Positions 1 through 8,847 are shown, numbered from the stretch's first letter. The stretch: 64,000 nt of DNA from CAVXNB01 sp963763085 (GCA_963763085.1 CAVXNB010000008.1:186001-250000); one strand, 5' to 3'. Notes: generated by a model from the letters alone, not told the origin. Numbers and translations: made by a program.

Positions 1-456
1 GAGCTGGACACATCGCTGGGGTACATGCTGAAGGTGGCCGCGAGCACCTTGCACTCTGCCTTGGAGGCCGTGCTCCGGCCGCTTGATATGACGATCACCC
101 ACTACGCCTGCCTGGAGTTGCTTGCCCAGCGACCGGGTCTGTCCAACTCCGAGCTTGCGCGCGGCGCCTTCGTCACCCGGCAGTCGATGAATGTGCTCCT
201 GCAGGCCCTCGAAGGCCAAGGACTCGTTGTCCGCCCGACACGGGCACCCGTCGGTAGGGTCCTGCCGACCAAGCTGACCGCCAGCGGGCGCAGCCAGCTG
301 AAGGTGGCCAGCGCCGTGGTTCGCCGCGTCGAGCAACAGATGCTGGCCGATCTGGATGTCAGCGAACAAGATCAGATGCGGCGTCTGCTCACTGCATGCA
401 TCGCCTCGCTGACTGGACCTCCCGCATCGGCGTCGTCGACGCCTATGAAGCCGTAG
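1..456 (+). CDS. MarR family transcriptional regulator, 5' end outside window
   Basis: The frame is open from base 1 to a stop at 456, so the start lies upstream; the ATG at 25 is internal because the eight codons before it (ELDTSLGY) fit the first helix of the family. The visible 151 residues hold a winged helix: HYACLELL, then SNSELARGAFVTRQSMNVLL as the recognition helix-turn-helix, then a wing with RAPVGRVLPTKLTASG. MarR proteins are dimeric repressors released by small phenolic or drug-like ligands. The last 14 bases overlap the end of the convergent SDR gene. Target unknown, but the neighbours (SDR oxidoreductase, efflux pump) suggest stress or xenobiotic response. Confidence 0.85.
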   Translation, partial: ELDTSLGYMLKVAASTLHSALEAVLRPLDMTITHYACLELLAQRPGLSNSELARGAFVTRQSMNVLLQALEGQGLVVRPTRAPVGRVLPTKLTASGRSQLKVASAVVRRVEQQMLADLDVSEQDQMRRLLTACIASLTGPPASASSTPMKP

Positions 457-1435
457 GCACCTTTGCCTCCAGCAGGCCGAGATCGCTAAGGCTTTCGGCA
501 GTCTCGACGATCGTGGTCTTGGCGGCGCGCGGGCGCCAGCCAAGCTCCTGCTTCGCGCGGTCGTTATGGATCGTCAGCGGGGGCAGCTCCTCGCCGGGCG
601 CCTCGGTGGTTGTGACATGCTCGCCTGCAGGTCCGAGGTGGTCGCGGAGAATATGTGCCAACTCCAGCCAGGTGATCGTCGGGCCGTCCGCCAACAGCAG
701 GTAGCGCTTCCCGGCGGCGTCAGCGGTGGCCATCGCCGCGACGTGAGCGGCGGCGACGTCGCGCACATCAACAACGCCGAAGCGCTGGCGTGGCAGCGCC
801 GGCATCGTGCCCTCGATGATCGCCTTGAAGGCGGTCAGCGACGAGCGCAATGCCGGTACCAGCGACGGGCCGGCAATGAATGTCGGGTTCACCACCACTA
901 GCTGGGTGTCGCCTCCTTCGGTCCCGATGAAGTCCCAGGCGGCGCGCTCGGCGATCGCCTTGGAACGCGGGTAGGGCGGCAGTCCTGGCGTATCCGGGTC
1001 GGTCCAGTCCGCTTCGGTGTAATCGCGAACTGCTTTCGGGGAGTAACCGACCGCCGCGAACGAGGAGGTCAGCACAACCCTCCGTGCGCCCGCGTCTCGG
1101 GCGACCTTCAGCACACGCACGGTGCCCTCGCGAGCGGGGACAATCAGCTCGTCCGGGTCCTTGGGCTGAGCGGCCGGAATCGGCGATGCGACATGGTGGA
1201 CTTCCTCCACACCCTTGAGCGCCATCGGCCAGCCGTCGTCGGAGGTCAGATCAGCTGCCACCAATTCAAGGCCGGTGTCATCCGCATCACCGCGGCGCAC
1301 GGCCTCGCGCACACCTGCCTCACCATCCAGGGAACGCACCGTCGAGCGCACCTCGCGCCCGTCGCGCAGTAGCGCCGCGATCAACCGCGTGCCCAGATAG
1401 CCAGACCCGCCTGTCACCAACACTTTGGAGCTCAT
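443..1435 (-). CDS. NAD(P)-dependent epimerase/reductase (extended SDR)
   Basis: A 330-residue extended short-chain dehydrogenase. The N-terminus carries the Rossmann signature VTGGSGYLGTRL (GxxGxxG). A Tyr-x3-Lys catalytic pair is seen in PYPRSKAIAE near residue 155, preceded by an LTSSFAAVG strand holding the catalytic Ser. This pattern matches the dihydroflavonol-4-reductase/cinnamoyl-CoA-reductase-like group, which reduces carbonyls with NADPH; the substrate cannot be told. The start ATG overlaps the stop of the upstream merR gene by 4 bp (1432-1435), so the pair is translationally coupled and very probably driven by the MerR-type promoter at 1882-1912. Confidence 0.85.
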   Translation of the reverse strand: MSSKVLVTGGSGYLGTRLIAALLRDGREVRSTVRSLDGEAGVREAVRRGDADDTGLELVAADLTSDDGWPMALKGVEEVHHVASPIPAAQPKDPDELIVPAREGTVRVLKVARDAGARRVVLTSSFAAVGYSPKAVRDYTEADWTDPDTPGLPPYPRSKAIAERAAWDFIGTEGGDTQLVVVNPTFIAGPSLVPALRSSLTAFKAIIEGTMPALPRQRFGVVDVRDVAAAHVAAMATADAAGKRYLLLADGPTITWLELAHILRDHLGPAGEHVTTTEAPGEELPPLTIHNDRAKQELGWRPRAAKTTIVETAESLSDLGLLEAKVPTAS

Positions 1436-1875
1436 CTGAGCACCACCTCCTCAAGCCGTGGGAGCACTTTCTTTACCAGCAAGTTCGCCTCGGCTTCTGC
1501 GTCCGCATCCGCACGGTCGCGGGCATCCCAAAGCGCCGCCTTCGCCCGTAAGTAGGCGAGGTGGATCCGAAGCGTTTCGATCTCGGTCTCGACCCGCTCG
1601 GCGTGCGCCAGCAGCAGATCGCGCTGCTCACCCGCTTTCGCCTGCCCAAGCTCGCGGTTGGCCTGGTAGGTGCGCATCTCCTCGATCCCGACGCCCATGG
1701 CGCGCAGGCACGCGAGCACCTGCAACGTGTCGACTTCTTCCTCGCGATAGCGGCGGTGTCGGCTGCTCGGATCACGGGCGATCGGGCCGATCAGCCCGAT
1801 CTCCTCGTAGTAGCGCAGCGTCGGCTCACTCAGTCCGCTGCGCCGGGACACATCCTGGATGGTGAGATCTGTCAT
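1432..1875 (-). CDS. MerR family transcriptional regulator
   Basis: A 147-residue MerR protein. Residues 1-70 form the DNA-binding domain: TIQDVSRRSGLSEPTLRYYE is the helix-turn-helix, followed by the wing RHRRYREEEVDTLQVL. A long helical region (LLLAHAERVETEIETLRIHL) is the usual dimer coiled coil. No Cys pair typical of metal sensors is present, so an organic ligand is more likely. The gene is leaderless: the -10 element of its promoter ends 6 bases before the ATG. It is co-transcribed with the SDR gene. Two truncated copies of this gene, with the same promoter, lie at 2744-2965 and 3419-3562. Confidence 0.9.
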   Translation of the reverse strand: MTDLTIQDVSRRSGLSEPTLRYYEEIGLIGPIARDPSSRHRRYREEEVDTLQVLACLRAMGVGIEEMRTYQANRELGQAKAGEQRDLLLAHAERVETEIETLRIHLAYLRAKAALWDARDRADADAEAEANLLVKKVLPRLEEVVLR

Positions 1876-1881
1876 GTGAAC

Positions 1882-1912
1882 AGTAAAGCAAACCTCAAGC
1901 GCTTGAAGTCAA
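1882..1912 (-). promoter_or_regulatory. MerR-type promoter/operator 1
   Basis: On the minus strand TTGACT (1907-1912) and TTTACT (1882-1887) are separated by exactly 19 bp, the over-long spacer of MerR-activated promoters. The spacer holds the dyad CTTCAAGCGCTTGAGG. The -10 lies 6 bases upstream of the merR ATG at 1875, implying a leaderless transcript. Autoregulation is an inference from this layout. Confidence 0.8.
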
Positions 1913-2109
1913 GGCAGTGAGCGGAGCTTTTCTTGCTCAGTTGCGGTCGTCGGCGCCGTCGAGATCAGACAGGCTTCGCCTCGGCCTATCGGTGGTCCCG
2001 GGGTCTGTGACCTGATCCAGCGCTTCCGCAGAGCGCCGGTTCGTTGAGAAGGGAAACAGCGATTCGGCGACCTTCAATGCATGCCGGATTTAGCGGCGCC
2101 CGTTGAGAC

Positions 2110-2763
2110 TCAGGACTCGACGACGGACCTCGTCCGAAGGCCGTCGAGCGCGAACGCGATCAGGCGCGTCGGGGACGACGCACCGTGCTCGAGTCCGGCC
2201 ATACACGCGCCGATGGCAAGCCCCACCACGTCGTCGACTGTCACGTCCGCGCGGATCGACCCTGCACTCTGAGCGCGCTCGAGAAGTCTGGCGACGAATT
2301 CACGAATCTCGAGAAAGATCGGCGCAGCGGCCGCCTCGAAGTCGACGCCGGCAGCGGCGAGCGCCTCCTTCAGATCGATGTGAGTTGACGCCCGGGCGAC
2401 GAGCACCGTCACCGCGGCACAGAACTGCTGTTCGATCGGGGCGGCGTCGGCCGCGGCGACAACCTCTCGGTGGACCTCACGGAGGTGATCGGCGACGATC
2501 GCTCCGCCGAGCGCCTTTTTCGTAGGGAACCGGCGGTAGATGGTGCCCACGCCCACGCCGGCGCGACGCGCAATCGCTTCCATCGAAACGCCATCACCCT
2601 CGGCGGCGAACAGCTCGCTCGCCGCCTCGAGCACCAGCGCGAGGTTCCTGCGCGCATCGGCGCGCATCGGAGTCTCGTCCGCGACAAGCGCCTCTTGGTC
2701 TGCCACGCCAAGAGCGAAGGCCTCGGCTTTGCGAATCGGCATCTCACCGATGGGTTGTTGCAA
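2110..2763 (-). CDS. TetR family transcriptional regulator
   Basis: A 217-residue TetR-type repressor. The helix-turn-helix is at about residues 38-85: ALVLEAASELFAAEGDG, then SMEAIARRAGVGVGTIYRRF, the family signature, followed by PTKKALGGAIV. The C-terminal half is an all-helical ligand domain of ordinary length. The first 30 residues are longer than usual, so translation may begin at an internal Met (for example before RADARRNLALV). Its 5' end overlaps the end of the decayed MerR copy by 20 bases, suggesting the MerR fragment was truncated by DNA rearrangement next to this gene. The target is unknown. Confidence 0.85.
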   Translation of the reverse strand: MQQPIGEMPIRKAEAFALGVADQEALVADETPMRADARRNLALVLEAASELFAAEGDGVSMEAIARRAGVGVGTIYRRFPTKKALGGAIVADHLREVHREVVAAADAAPIEQQFCAAVTVLVARASTHIDLKEALAAAGVDFEAAAAPIFLEIREFVARLLERAQSAGSIRADVTVDDVVGLAIGACMAGLEHGASSPTRLIAFALDGLRTRSVVES

Positions 2764-2965
2764 CCGAAACCTCTATTCGGCACACGAGCACCAGCAATGT
2801 GTCGACTTCGTCTTCGCGGTAGCGGCGGTGTCGGCTGCTCGGATCACGGGAGATCGGGCCGATCAGCCCGATCAGCCCGATCAGCCCGATCTCCTCGTAG
2901 CAGCGCAGCGTTGGCGCACTCAACCCGCTGGACCTGGATTCATCCTGGATGGTGATAGCCGTCAT
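2744..2965 (-). pseudogene. Truncated MerR regulator copy with 9-bp repeat expansion
   Basis: Residues 1-58 align closely with the intact MerR at 1432-1875 (TIQDESRSSGLSAPTLRCYE, then RDPSSRHRRYREDEVDTL), then similarity stops and the frame ends after 73 codons, without the coiled coil. In the recognition region a 9-bp unit (GATCAGCCC) is repeated about four times at 2858-2891, giving LIGLIGLIGPI where the intact gene has LIGPI. The promoter is still intact. Most likely a dead duplicate; a short DNA-binding peptide is possible but unproven. Confidence 0.75.
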
Positions 2966-2971
2966 GCGGAC

Positions 2972-3002
2972 AGTGAAACAAACCTCAAGTGCTTGAAGTC
3001 AA
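2972..3002 (-). promoter_or_regulatory. MerR-type promoter/operator 2
   Basis: TTGACT (2997-3002) and TTCACT (2972-2977) on the minus strand are 19 bp apart. The spacer dyad is CTTCAAGCACTTGAGG, one base different from promoter 1. It sits 6 bases before the ATG of the truncated MerR copy, again a leaderless arrangement. Confidence 0.75.
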
Positions 3003-3087
3003 GGCGCAAACTGTCCGTCCGAACCTCCCTGTGCGCCCCCGTCCTGATGTATAGCTGGTGGCCCAACAACACTGAGTCGTTCTCGGT

Positions 3088-3330
3088 TTGAGGACTGACT
3101 TCGATCAGGCAGCCACAGGCGTTACTTCGACCAGGGCGGTCGTTTCAAGGACTTGCTCGGCATCAGGGCGTGCGTTCGGCGAGACGACCTCGTCGTCGCC
3201 ACGCTCGACCGGCTCGCTCTCGAGCGGCAAGCCCCCGGGTTCGCCGTGGCAGAACGCTTGGATCGAGTCCTTCAACGGACGGCTCCGAAACGAGCTGTTG
3301 AACGCCTGCTCGAGGCGTTTACCGAGGTAA
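3088..3330 (+). pseudogene. IS3-type transposase remnant
   Basis: The stretch around 3228-3300 encodes PGSPWQNAWIESFNGRLRNE, the conserved end of the integrase core of IS3-type transposases, where the Glu of WIESFNGRLR is the last residue of the DDE triad. Nothing upstream or downstream in frame restores the rest of the protein, and no terminal inverted repeats are evident. It is a scrap of an insertion sequence between two decayed MerR copies, consistent with past rearrangement here. Confidence 0.7.
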
Positions 3331-3381
3331 CCGGCACGATTGGGAGGCTGACCTCCGGCTTCATCGAAATTAAGCGGGGCC

Positions 3382-3412
3382 TTGACTTCAAGCGCTTGAG
3401 GTTTGTTTTGCT
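3382..3412 (+). promoter_or_regulatory. MerR-type promoter/operator 3
   Basis: TTGACT (3382-3387) and TTTGCT (3407-3412), 19 bp apart, with the same dyad CTTCAAGCGCTTGAGG as promoter 1 but on the plus strand. It lies 6 bases before the ATG at 3419 and would drive the MerR fragment and the MMPL exporter as one leaderless transcript. Confidence 0.75.
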
Positions 3413-3418
3413 ATCCGC

Positions 3419-3562
3419 ATGACAGTTCTCACCGTTCAAGAGGTACCTCGGTGCAGCGGGCAGAGTGAGCCGACGCTGCGCTACTACGAGGAGGCCGAGC
3501 TCACTGGTGTCACCGATGCGGATCACACTGCTGGGACGCTCGCAGAGCGCAGTGTCCGATGA
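3419..3562 (+). pseudogene. 47-residue MerR N-terminal fragment coupled to the MMPL gene
   Basis: The ATG at 3419 opens a 47-codon frame. Its start resembles a MerR helix-turn-helix (QSEPTLRYYEEAEL) and then runs into unrelated sequence. Its stop overlaps the MMPL start in an ATGA (3559-3562), so ribosomes reading this fragment could deliver translation to the exporter. The HTH lacks the wing and the dimer helix, so regulatory activity is unlikely. I read it as a regulator gene reduced to a leader peptide for the exporter. Confidence 0.65.
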
Positions 3563-5798
3563 GAGCGATCGCGAATTGGTGCGTAAAGCACCGCAGAACC
3601 GTACTGGCTAGCTGGCTGCTGGCATTGATCGCAGTGAGTGCCTTACTTGCAGCTCACGGCTCCGCTTATGAGAACACCTTCAGCCTAAAAGGAACGCAGA
3701 GCTATGAGGCGCAGCAATTGCTGGAGCAGGCCGCGCCAACGGCGTCCGGTGACCGCGACCAGGTCGTGATCGCCGTGGACCACGGCACCGTCACCGATGC
3801 CGTCGTAAAGCGACGAGCTGAGCGGATGCTGGACCAGGTGGCGAATCTGCCCGAGGTCGCCTCGATCCTTTCCCCGTACACGGCCGCAGGGGCTGCGCAG
3901 ATCTCCAAGTCCGGGAAGGTCGCGTTTGCGACAGTGACGATGACGAAGCTCGCACCGAGCTTCACCGTCAGCCAGGCAAAGCAGTTCGTCAATACCGCCC
4001 GCGCAGGCGCCGGGGATGGACTCCAGGTCGCGGTTAACGGGCAAGTAGCCGAGCAGAGCGAGCCACCAAGCCTGGGAGGTGCCGGGATAGGAGCGCTGGC
4101 CGCTCTGATCGTGCTGCTGATCGTCTTCGGGTCCTTACTCGCAGCAGCACTCCCGCTGCTGACCGCCGGTCTCGCGCTCGGCGTCGGTGTGTCGGTGGTC
4201 GGACTGCTGTCGCACGTGATCACGATGGCGACGTTCAGCGAGCAGCTATCAATCCTGATCGGGCTTGGCGTCGGCGTCGACTACGCGCTTTTCATCGTCA
4301 CCCGCCACCGCCAGGGACTGCAGCAGGGAAAATCCGTCGAGGAGGCGATAGTCGACGCGGTCGATACCTCTGGGCGTGCGGTGATGTTCGCCGGCATCAC
4401 GGTCTGCATCGCCTTGCTCGGGATGTTCGCGCTTGGGGTGAACCTGTTAGACGGAATCGCGATCGCAGCCGCCGTGGTCGTCGCATTCACCGTGCTGGCC
4501 GCGCTGACATTGCTCCCCGCGCTGCTCGGTTTCATGGGCACACACGTCCTCGGCAGACGGGGGCGTCGCGACTGTCCGGCGGCCAACAAGCACCCAACGA
4601 GGGCGGCTTCTGGGCCAGGTGGGCAGGGGCGCTGCAAGCCCACCCGGCCAGGTTCGCATTCCTCGCGGTGCTCGTGATGGGCACGCTCGCCATCCCGTTC
4701 CTCTCGATGCGGCTCGGCTCGTCCGACGCGGGCTCGGACCCGGCGGGTACCACCACCCACCAAGCCTACGACTTGCTCGCCAAAGGCTTCGGACCCGGCT
4801 ACAACGGACCATTGCAACTCGTCGCCGAGGTCAGCGGCGCCGCTCAGAAGCAAGCATTCACCAAGGCAGTGTCCGCAGCGTCGCGTGCCGCCAGTGTGGC
4901 TGCGGTCACCCCCGCTGTTACTCTTCCCGGCTCCGCAGCCGGCCGCCAGGTCGTCTTTGCCAACCTCTACCCGACGGGCTCTCCCCAGGATGCCTCGACC
5001 AGCGAACTCCTGACACACCTGCGCAACACAATCCTTCCCGCGGCCACGACGGGCAGTGGCATACGGGTGCTGATAGGCGGTCAGACGGCGACCTTCGCGG
5101 ACTTCGCTCAAGTGGTCTCAAGCAAACTACCGCTGTTCATCGGGATCGTCGTCCTGCTGTCGGCCCTGTTGCTCGCCGCCCTGTTCCGCAGCCTCGTGAT
5201 CCCCTTGATGGCAGCCGTGATGAACATGCTCTCGGCGGGCGCCGCGTTCGGCGTGCTCGTCGCCGTATTCCAGTGGGGATGGCTTGACTCGGTCTTCGGG
5301 ATCGACCAGACGGGACCGATTGAGGTGTTCATCCCGGTGATGCTGTTCGCGATCCTGTTCGGCCTCTCGATGGACTACGAGGTCTTCCTCGTCACCCGCA
5401 TCTACGAGGAGTGGCACCGCACCGGCGACAACCGGCTGGCTGTCACCCGGGGCCTCCAGGCAACGGGACGTACGATCACGGCCGCGGCCACGATCATGGT
5501 GCTCGTGTTCGCCTCGTTCGTGCTTGGCGGACAGGTCGTGATCAAGATGTTCGGCCTCGGCCTAGCCGGCGCCGTGCTCCTTGACGCGCTGATTGTGCGA
5601 ATGGCGCTCGTGCCCGCCCTTATCCTCCTGATCGGCAAAGCGAGCTGGAGCATGCCCCCTCTCCTCGACCGGGTCCTTCCACCTCTCAACGTCGAAGGAT
5701 CAGTTGAGGTTTGGCCGGCGGTCGAGCCGTCTGGAAACTCCAATGTGCAATCCCGGTCTGTGAATCCTGAGGCACGATCAACAGCAGGAGCGCGGTAG
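3559..5798 (+). CDS. MMPL family (RND) transporter, frame break near 4560
   Basis: Together the two frames (3559 to about 4560, and from about 4560 to 5798) give a roughly 745-residue MMPL transporter, the actinobacterial RND family that exports lipids or hydrophobic drugs using proton motive force. Each half has one leading helix, a periplasmic loop and a five-helix bundle; the motif GVGVDYALFIVTRHR is in half one and GLSMDYEVFLVTRIYEEW in half two. The break falls in or beside a run of five G at 4559-4563, where a one-base error would restore the frame. The gene follows a MerR-type promoter, suggesting drug-induced efflux. The substrate is unknown. Confidence 0.8.
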
Positions 5799-5922
5799 GT
5801 GTCGCGCTCGATGCTCCCGACGTTCCATCCCGCGTCGCCCTGGGTCGTGTCAGCGGTCGAGATCGCCGGTCGTTTGGTCGTCTGCTCATAAATAACAACC
5901 AGACAGAAACAAAGGAGAAGAC

Positions 5923-6843
5923 ATGGCAAACCTGAACGCGACGCAAGGGAGGGCGTTCGTTATCACCGGCCCGACATCGGGCATCGGCTACAAAACGGCT
6001 CTCGAGTTGGCCGAGCATGGCACGGTCGTCCTAGCGGGCCGCGACCAAGGAAAGCTGGACGACGTGCAACAAACCATCAAGAAGAAAGGCCAACACTCGA
6101 TCTCGGTCCTCTGTGACCTGTCGGACCTAGCAAGCGTGCGCCGCGCCGCCATGGCGATCATCGCCCTCAAACTCCCGATCGCGGGCCTTATCAACAATGC
6201 GGGCACCAGCGATACGCACGCCACCAAAAACGCTCAAGGATGGGACACGACATTCGCAACGGACCACCTCGGTCCGTTCATGTTGACCGAGGCCCTCATG
6301 CCGTATTTGCCCAACAGTTCAAACGTTGTCTTTGTCTGCTCCGGCGTCGAGGACCCTCAGCGCAAGCCTTCTACGATCGCCGGGTTTCGAGGCGGTCGCT
6401 ATATCTCTGCCGAGGCGAGTGCGCGTGGAGAGTGGGAGCCCGGTGGCTCCAAGCTTGCCGGCGCAGACGCCTACGCGACGTCAAAGCAATGCAATCTCGC
6501 AACCGTCATGGCATTCGCACGCGAGACACCGCGGCTTCGGTTCAACGCCGTCGAACCAGGATTCTGTCCGGCCACGAGCCTTGGACGCGAGGCGAACGTT
6601 TTCTTTCGCCTCCTATCGAAGTATGTGCTCTCGCTGCTCGCGCCCTTCATCAAGTATTGGAGCACTCCTGGCCGAGCTGCGACGGTCATCATTGACGCCG
6701 TGCTCAATGAGTCAGGTCAGACTGGCATCTACTACGACGAACGGGGCCGGCCGATGATCGGTTCCACCCAGGTGCGCGATCCCGAATTTCAAGACCGAGT
6801 CGTCGAAGAGACCCGCGCTCTGCTCTCGACGGTCTTGGCCTGA
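5923..6843 (+). CDS. SDR family NAD(P)-dependent oxidoreductase
   Basis: A 306-residue classical short-chain dehydrogenase. Cofactor motif TGPTSGIG near residue 16; NNAG near residue 90; catalytic Tyr and Lys in DAYATSKQCN near residue 180. The length and the C-terminal extension resemble the retinol dehydrogenase/protochlorophyllide-reductase-like group. A strong ribosome site (AAAGGAG) ends 6 bases before the ATG. The gene lies 124 bp behind the MMPL exporter on the same strand and could be its own unit. Substrate not predictable. Confidence 0.88.
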   Translation: MANLNATQGRAFVITGPTSGIGYKTALELAEHGTVVLAGRDQGKLDDVQQTIKKKGQHSISVLCDLSDLASVRRAAMAIIALKLPIAGLINNAGTSDTHATKNAQGWDTTFATDHLGPFMLTEALMPYLPNSSNVVFVCSGVEDPQRKPSTIAGFRGGRYISAEASARGEWEPGGSKLAGADAYATSKQCNLATVMAFARETPRLRFNAVEPGFCPATSLGREANVFFRLLSKYVLSLLAPFIKYWSTPGRAATVIIDAVLNESGQTGIYYDERGRPMIGSTQVRDPEFQDRVVEETRALLSTVLA

Positions 6844-7342
6844 AGCCGGCCCGCACCGCACCACGGTCCTGGCGTTCTGGTGATGGCTTATCCTGAATTA
6901 CATGGCTCTTGCCTTCGAGCATGATTCGAAGGAGGACCACCGCGACCCACGTACGGTACGGCTTCCAGACCTCGCTGATCTCGGCGATGTCAGCGGTGCT
7001 TGGCACTGCCTTCGCGGGTAAGAGGCAGCGACCCCGCCTGACGTTCCGCTGACGATTGCGGGTACCACACAACGCGCGGTCATATCCATTTGGGGCATGT
7101 CATGGAAGTGCCGGTCAGGGGCGGTCGCGAACACAGATTGCGCGCCCAAATGAGAGTCAGCTCGCATGGGACGGCAGCGCGGATCGACGGGCTTCGCCTG
7201 AGCGCTCGTTGTGCTCGCCGAGGAGGGCGACGCCGAGCGTACCTGATTGGCAGACCATAGGAAGCTGCGAGCGACCGGTCAAGCGATCGGACACGAGAAA
7301 TGACCGTTGAGCAGCGAGAACGTTGTGACAACGACAACGTCT
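6844..7342 (+). other. Gene-free stretch before the mobile region
   Basis: About 500 bp in which I see no credible gene on either strand; open frames here have no recognisable domain and no ribosome site. It ends at the first tRNA-Ala fragment (7343), so it is the outer flank of the mobile array. Confidence 0.5.
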
Positions 7343-7500
7343 GTGGAGGTGAGCGGACTCGAACCGCCGACTCCACGTTGCGAAGGTGTCTGCGGCGGAT
7401 TGTGGCGGACTCCAGCGAACCATCACGGCAGGTCAGCGAGTTCTCCACACGCCGGCGAACGGCTTCGAACGGCGGCGTCCGCGGGATGGGCGCGGGATGA
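7343..7500 (+). repeat. Cassette left end with degraded tRNA-Ala 3' fragment
   Basis: Bases 7343-7388 copy the 3' portion of the tRNA-Ala at 21285-21357 with one deleted T and one C-to-G change. The following 110 bases (GCGGATTGTGGCGGAC onward, ending in two CGCGGGATG units) match those after the fragment at 17502-17548 closely. This is the left boundary of a small element running to about 10286. The tRNA copy is not a working tRNA. Confidence 0.75.
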
Positions 7501-7658
7501 GACCTCAGTTCGCCCTCCTCTTTCCGCCGGGCACGTGAACCTGCCGTCGGTCGCTCGCGGCAGTCGCGGCGACGCTTGGCATGCGCCAGCCGACAGTGAG
7601 ACAAGCTGACATCACAACGAGTTCTCAGCGGATCAGGCGCTGCGCGCCGCGATCAAGC

Positions 7659-7918
7659 TCAGCCGGCGAGTAGGGCGTCCAGCTTGGTGAAACTCTCGCC
7701 CCAACCCCCCTCGGTGGGGGCCCCATAGTCCCTGGGGAGCCACTGGCGGACCTCAAGCCGCGTCCGGTCGTCGGCCTCGTCGCAGATCTCGACTCGCATT
7801 CTCGCCTCGAACGGCTCGTACCCCCTGGCAGCTCGCTAGTGATGCTCATGATGCCATCGAGCAGCTCGCCGTCGACGATCCGCGTCAGCACGAGCTGTGG
7901 GGCTGTCTCCGTGGTCAT
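7659..7918 (-). pseudogene. SRPBCC/AHSA1-domain protein remnant
   Basis: The start reads MTTETAPQLVLTRIVDGELL. After about 35 codons the frame changes, and the second frame gives EPFEARMRVEICDEADDRTR and then RQWLPRDYGAPTEGGWGESF ending at 7659, a typical AHSA1 C-terminus. At about 85 residues in total it is far shorter than the usual 140-160, so an internal deletion as well as the frame change has occurred. AHSA1-like proteins bind hydrophobic ligands or Hsp90-type partners; this copy is probably dead. An intact relative lies at 9441-9965. Confidence 0.65.
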
Positions 7919-7929
7919 GGCTTACCTCT

Positions 7930-7969
7930 CTTGGTCTTGGTCTTGGTCTTGGTCGTGGTCGTGGTCGTG
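7930..7969 (+). repeat. Hexanucleotide microsatellite
   Basis: Three to four TCTTGG units followed by three to four TCGTGG units lie directly upstream of the AHSA1 remnant start. This is a slippage-prone tract; no function can be assigned. Confidence 0.7.
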
Positions 7970-8058
7970 GGATGCGGTGTCGGTCTGCGCTGCCGGCCGC
8001 TCCGAATTGAGTCGAGCGAGGTGGTCCTCAAGCCGCACGAATGCTCGGCAACCTCAGC

Positions 8059-8544
8059 TCAGCGTGTGGGAAGGAGCATCAGCAGCGTCATCGGATCGAC
8101 CGGCGACTCGGTGAAGCCGTAGTGCTCGTAAAACCCCTTCGCGTCTTCGTCCTTGGCGTGGACAAGGAGGACGCGGACTCCCACGGGCGCGGCGACTTCG
8201 ACGGCTTTTGTCATGAAGTGCTTGAGTAGCGCCCCTCCGAGCCCCTGGCCGGCATGGGAGATGTCCACCGCCATGCGCCCAAGAAGAATGGCCGGCAATT
8301 CCTCGGGCTGATTGCGACCTAACGCTTTCGGTGCTGACGATCGGATAATCGAGGCGGTCGACGACGCGTAGAACGCAACCACGCGATTCGAGCCCGCCTC
8401 GGTGACGACCCAAGTCCTGCTCGTTCCGGATGCCTGGTTCCCGAGGGCTCGCCGGACCAACCAGATGTTGAGCGCCCGTTTTCCGCAGTCGAAGTCATCG
8501 AGAACGTGCCCGGTGCTGAGAAGCAGCGGGCCGTCGTAGTTCAA
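8059..8544 (-). CDS. tacT: GNAT toxin of a TacT/AtaT-type toxin-antitoxin pair
   Basis: A 161-residue GNAT acetyltransferase. It starts with FDCGKRALNIWLVRRALGNQ, the lid region of the TacT/AtaT toxins, has LLGRMAVDISHAGQGLGGAL as the acetyl-CoA pyrophosphate loop, and ends with FYEHYGFTESPVDPMTL, which carries the catalytic Tyr. Members acetylate the amino group of aminoacyl-tRNAs and stop translation. The ATG overlaps the antitoxin stop by 4 bp (8541-8544), the usual order of antitoxin first and toxin second. It is the main recognisable cargo of the first small cassette. Confidence 0.9.
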   Translation of the reverse strand: MNYDGPLLLSTGHVLDDFDCGKRALNIWLVRRALGNQASGTSRTWVVTEAGSNRVVAFYASSTASIIRSSAPKALGRNQPEELPAILLGRMAVDISHAGQGLGGALLKHFMTKAVEVAAPVGVRVLLVHAKDEDAKGFYEHYGFTESPVDPMTLLMLLPTR

Positions 8545-8819
8545 CGAGTCTGCTTTTCCAACACCGACGGTGTGGCGAGGAGCGCGACCATCGAGGGAGG
8601 CAGGGTTGCCGGTCCGGAGAGCAGCGCCTGCAGATCAACCCATGCCTTCTCATCTACGGTAAATACCCGCCTGTCGGCGAGATCCATCTCGGCTGCCTCG
8701 ACGGCGTGTCGGAGTACATAGTCGCTCGTGGATTCGCCGCGGGCCTCCGCAGCCCGGCGCAGCACGGCGTTCTGTGCGAGCGTGAGCCTCAAGTTCAAGC
8801 GTTCAGTCTTGGTGGCCAT
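8541..8819 (-). CDS. tacA: DUF1778 antitoxin (TacA-like)
   Basis: A 92-residue DUF1778 protein starting at 8819 (MATKTERLNLRLT). The N-terminal ribbon-helix-helix (RLNLRLTLAQNAVLRRAAEA, then TSDYVLRHAVEAA) binds DNA as a dimer, and the C-terminal tail (FTVDEKAWVDLQALLSGPA) is the part that neutralises the GNAT toxin. A longer in-frame start at 9056 exists but would run through the operator, so 8819 is preferred. It is coupled to the toxin by a 4-bp overlap. Confidence 0.9.
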   Translation of the reverse strand: MATKTERLNLRLTLAQNAVLRRAAEARGESTSDYVLRHAVEAAEMDLADRRVFTVDEKAWVDLQALLSGPATLPPSMVALLATPSVLEKQTR

Positions 8820-8827
8820 CGGCCTAG

Positions 8828-8847
8828 TGTACATCGTTTGACGTACA
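8828..8847 (-). promoter_or_regulatory. Probable TacA operator
   Basis: The imperfect palindrome TGTACATC-N4-GACGTACA (7 of 8 arm positions) lies 8 bases upstream of the antitoxin start, where ribbon-helix-helix antitoxins bind to repress their own operon. Function inferred from position. Confidence 0.6.

Noticed and set aside
3153..3422. Resolvase remnant suggested by DDLVVATLDRLALE
   Set aside because: The likeness covers about 14 residues only and lies in a different frame from the transposase scrap; too little to support.
7300..7609. Small proteins over the first tRNA fragment
   Set aside because: Both frames are translations of the degraded tRNA copy and the cassette end.
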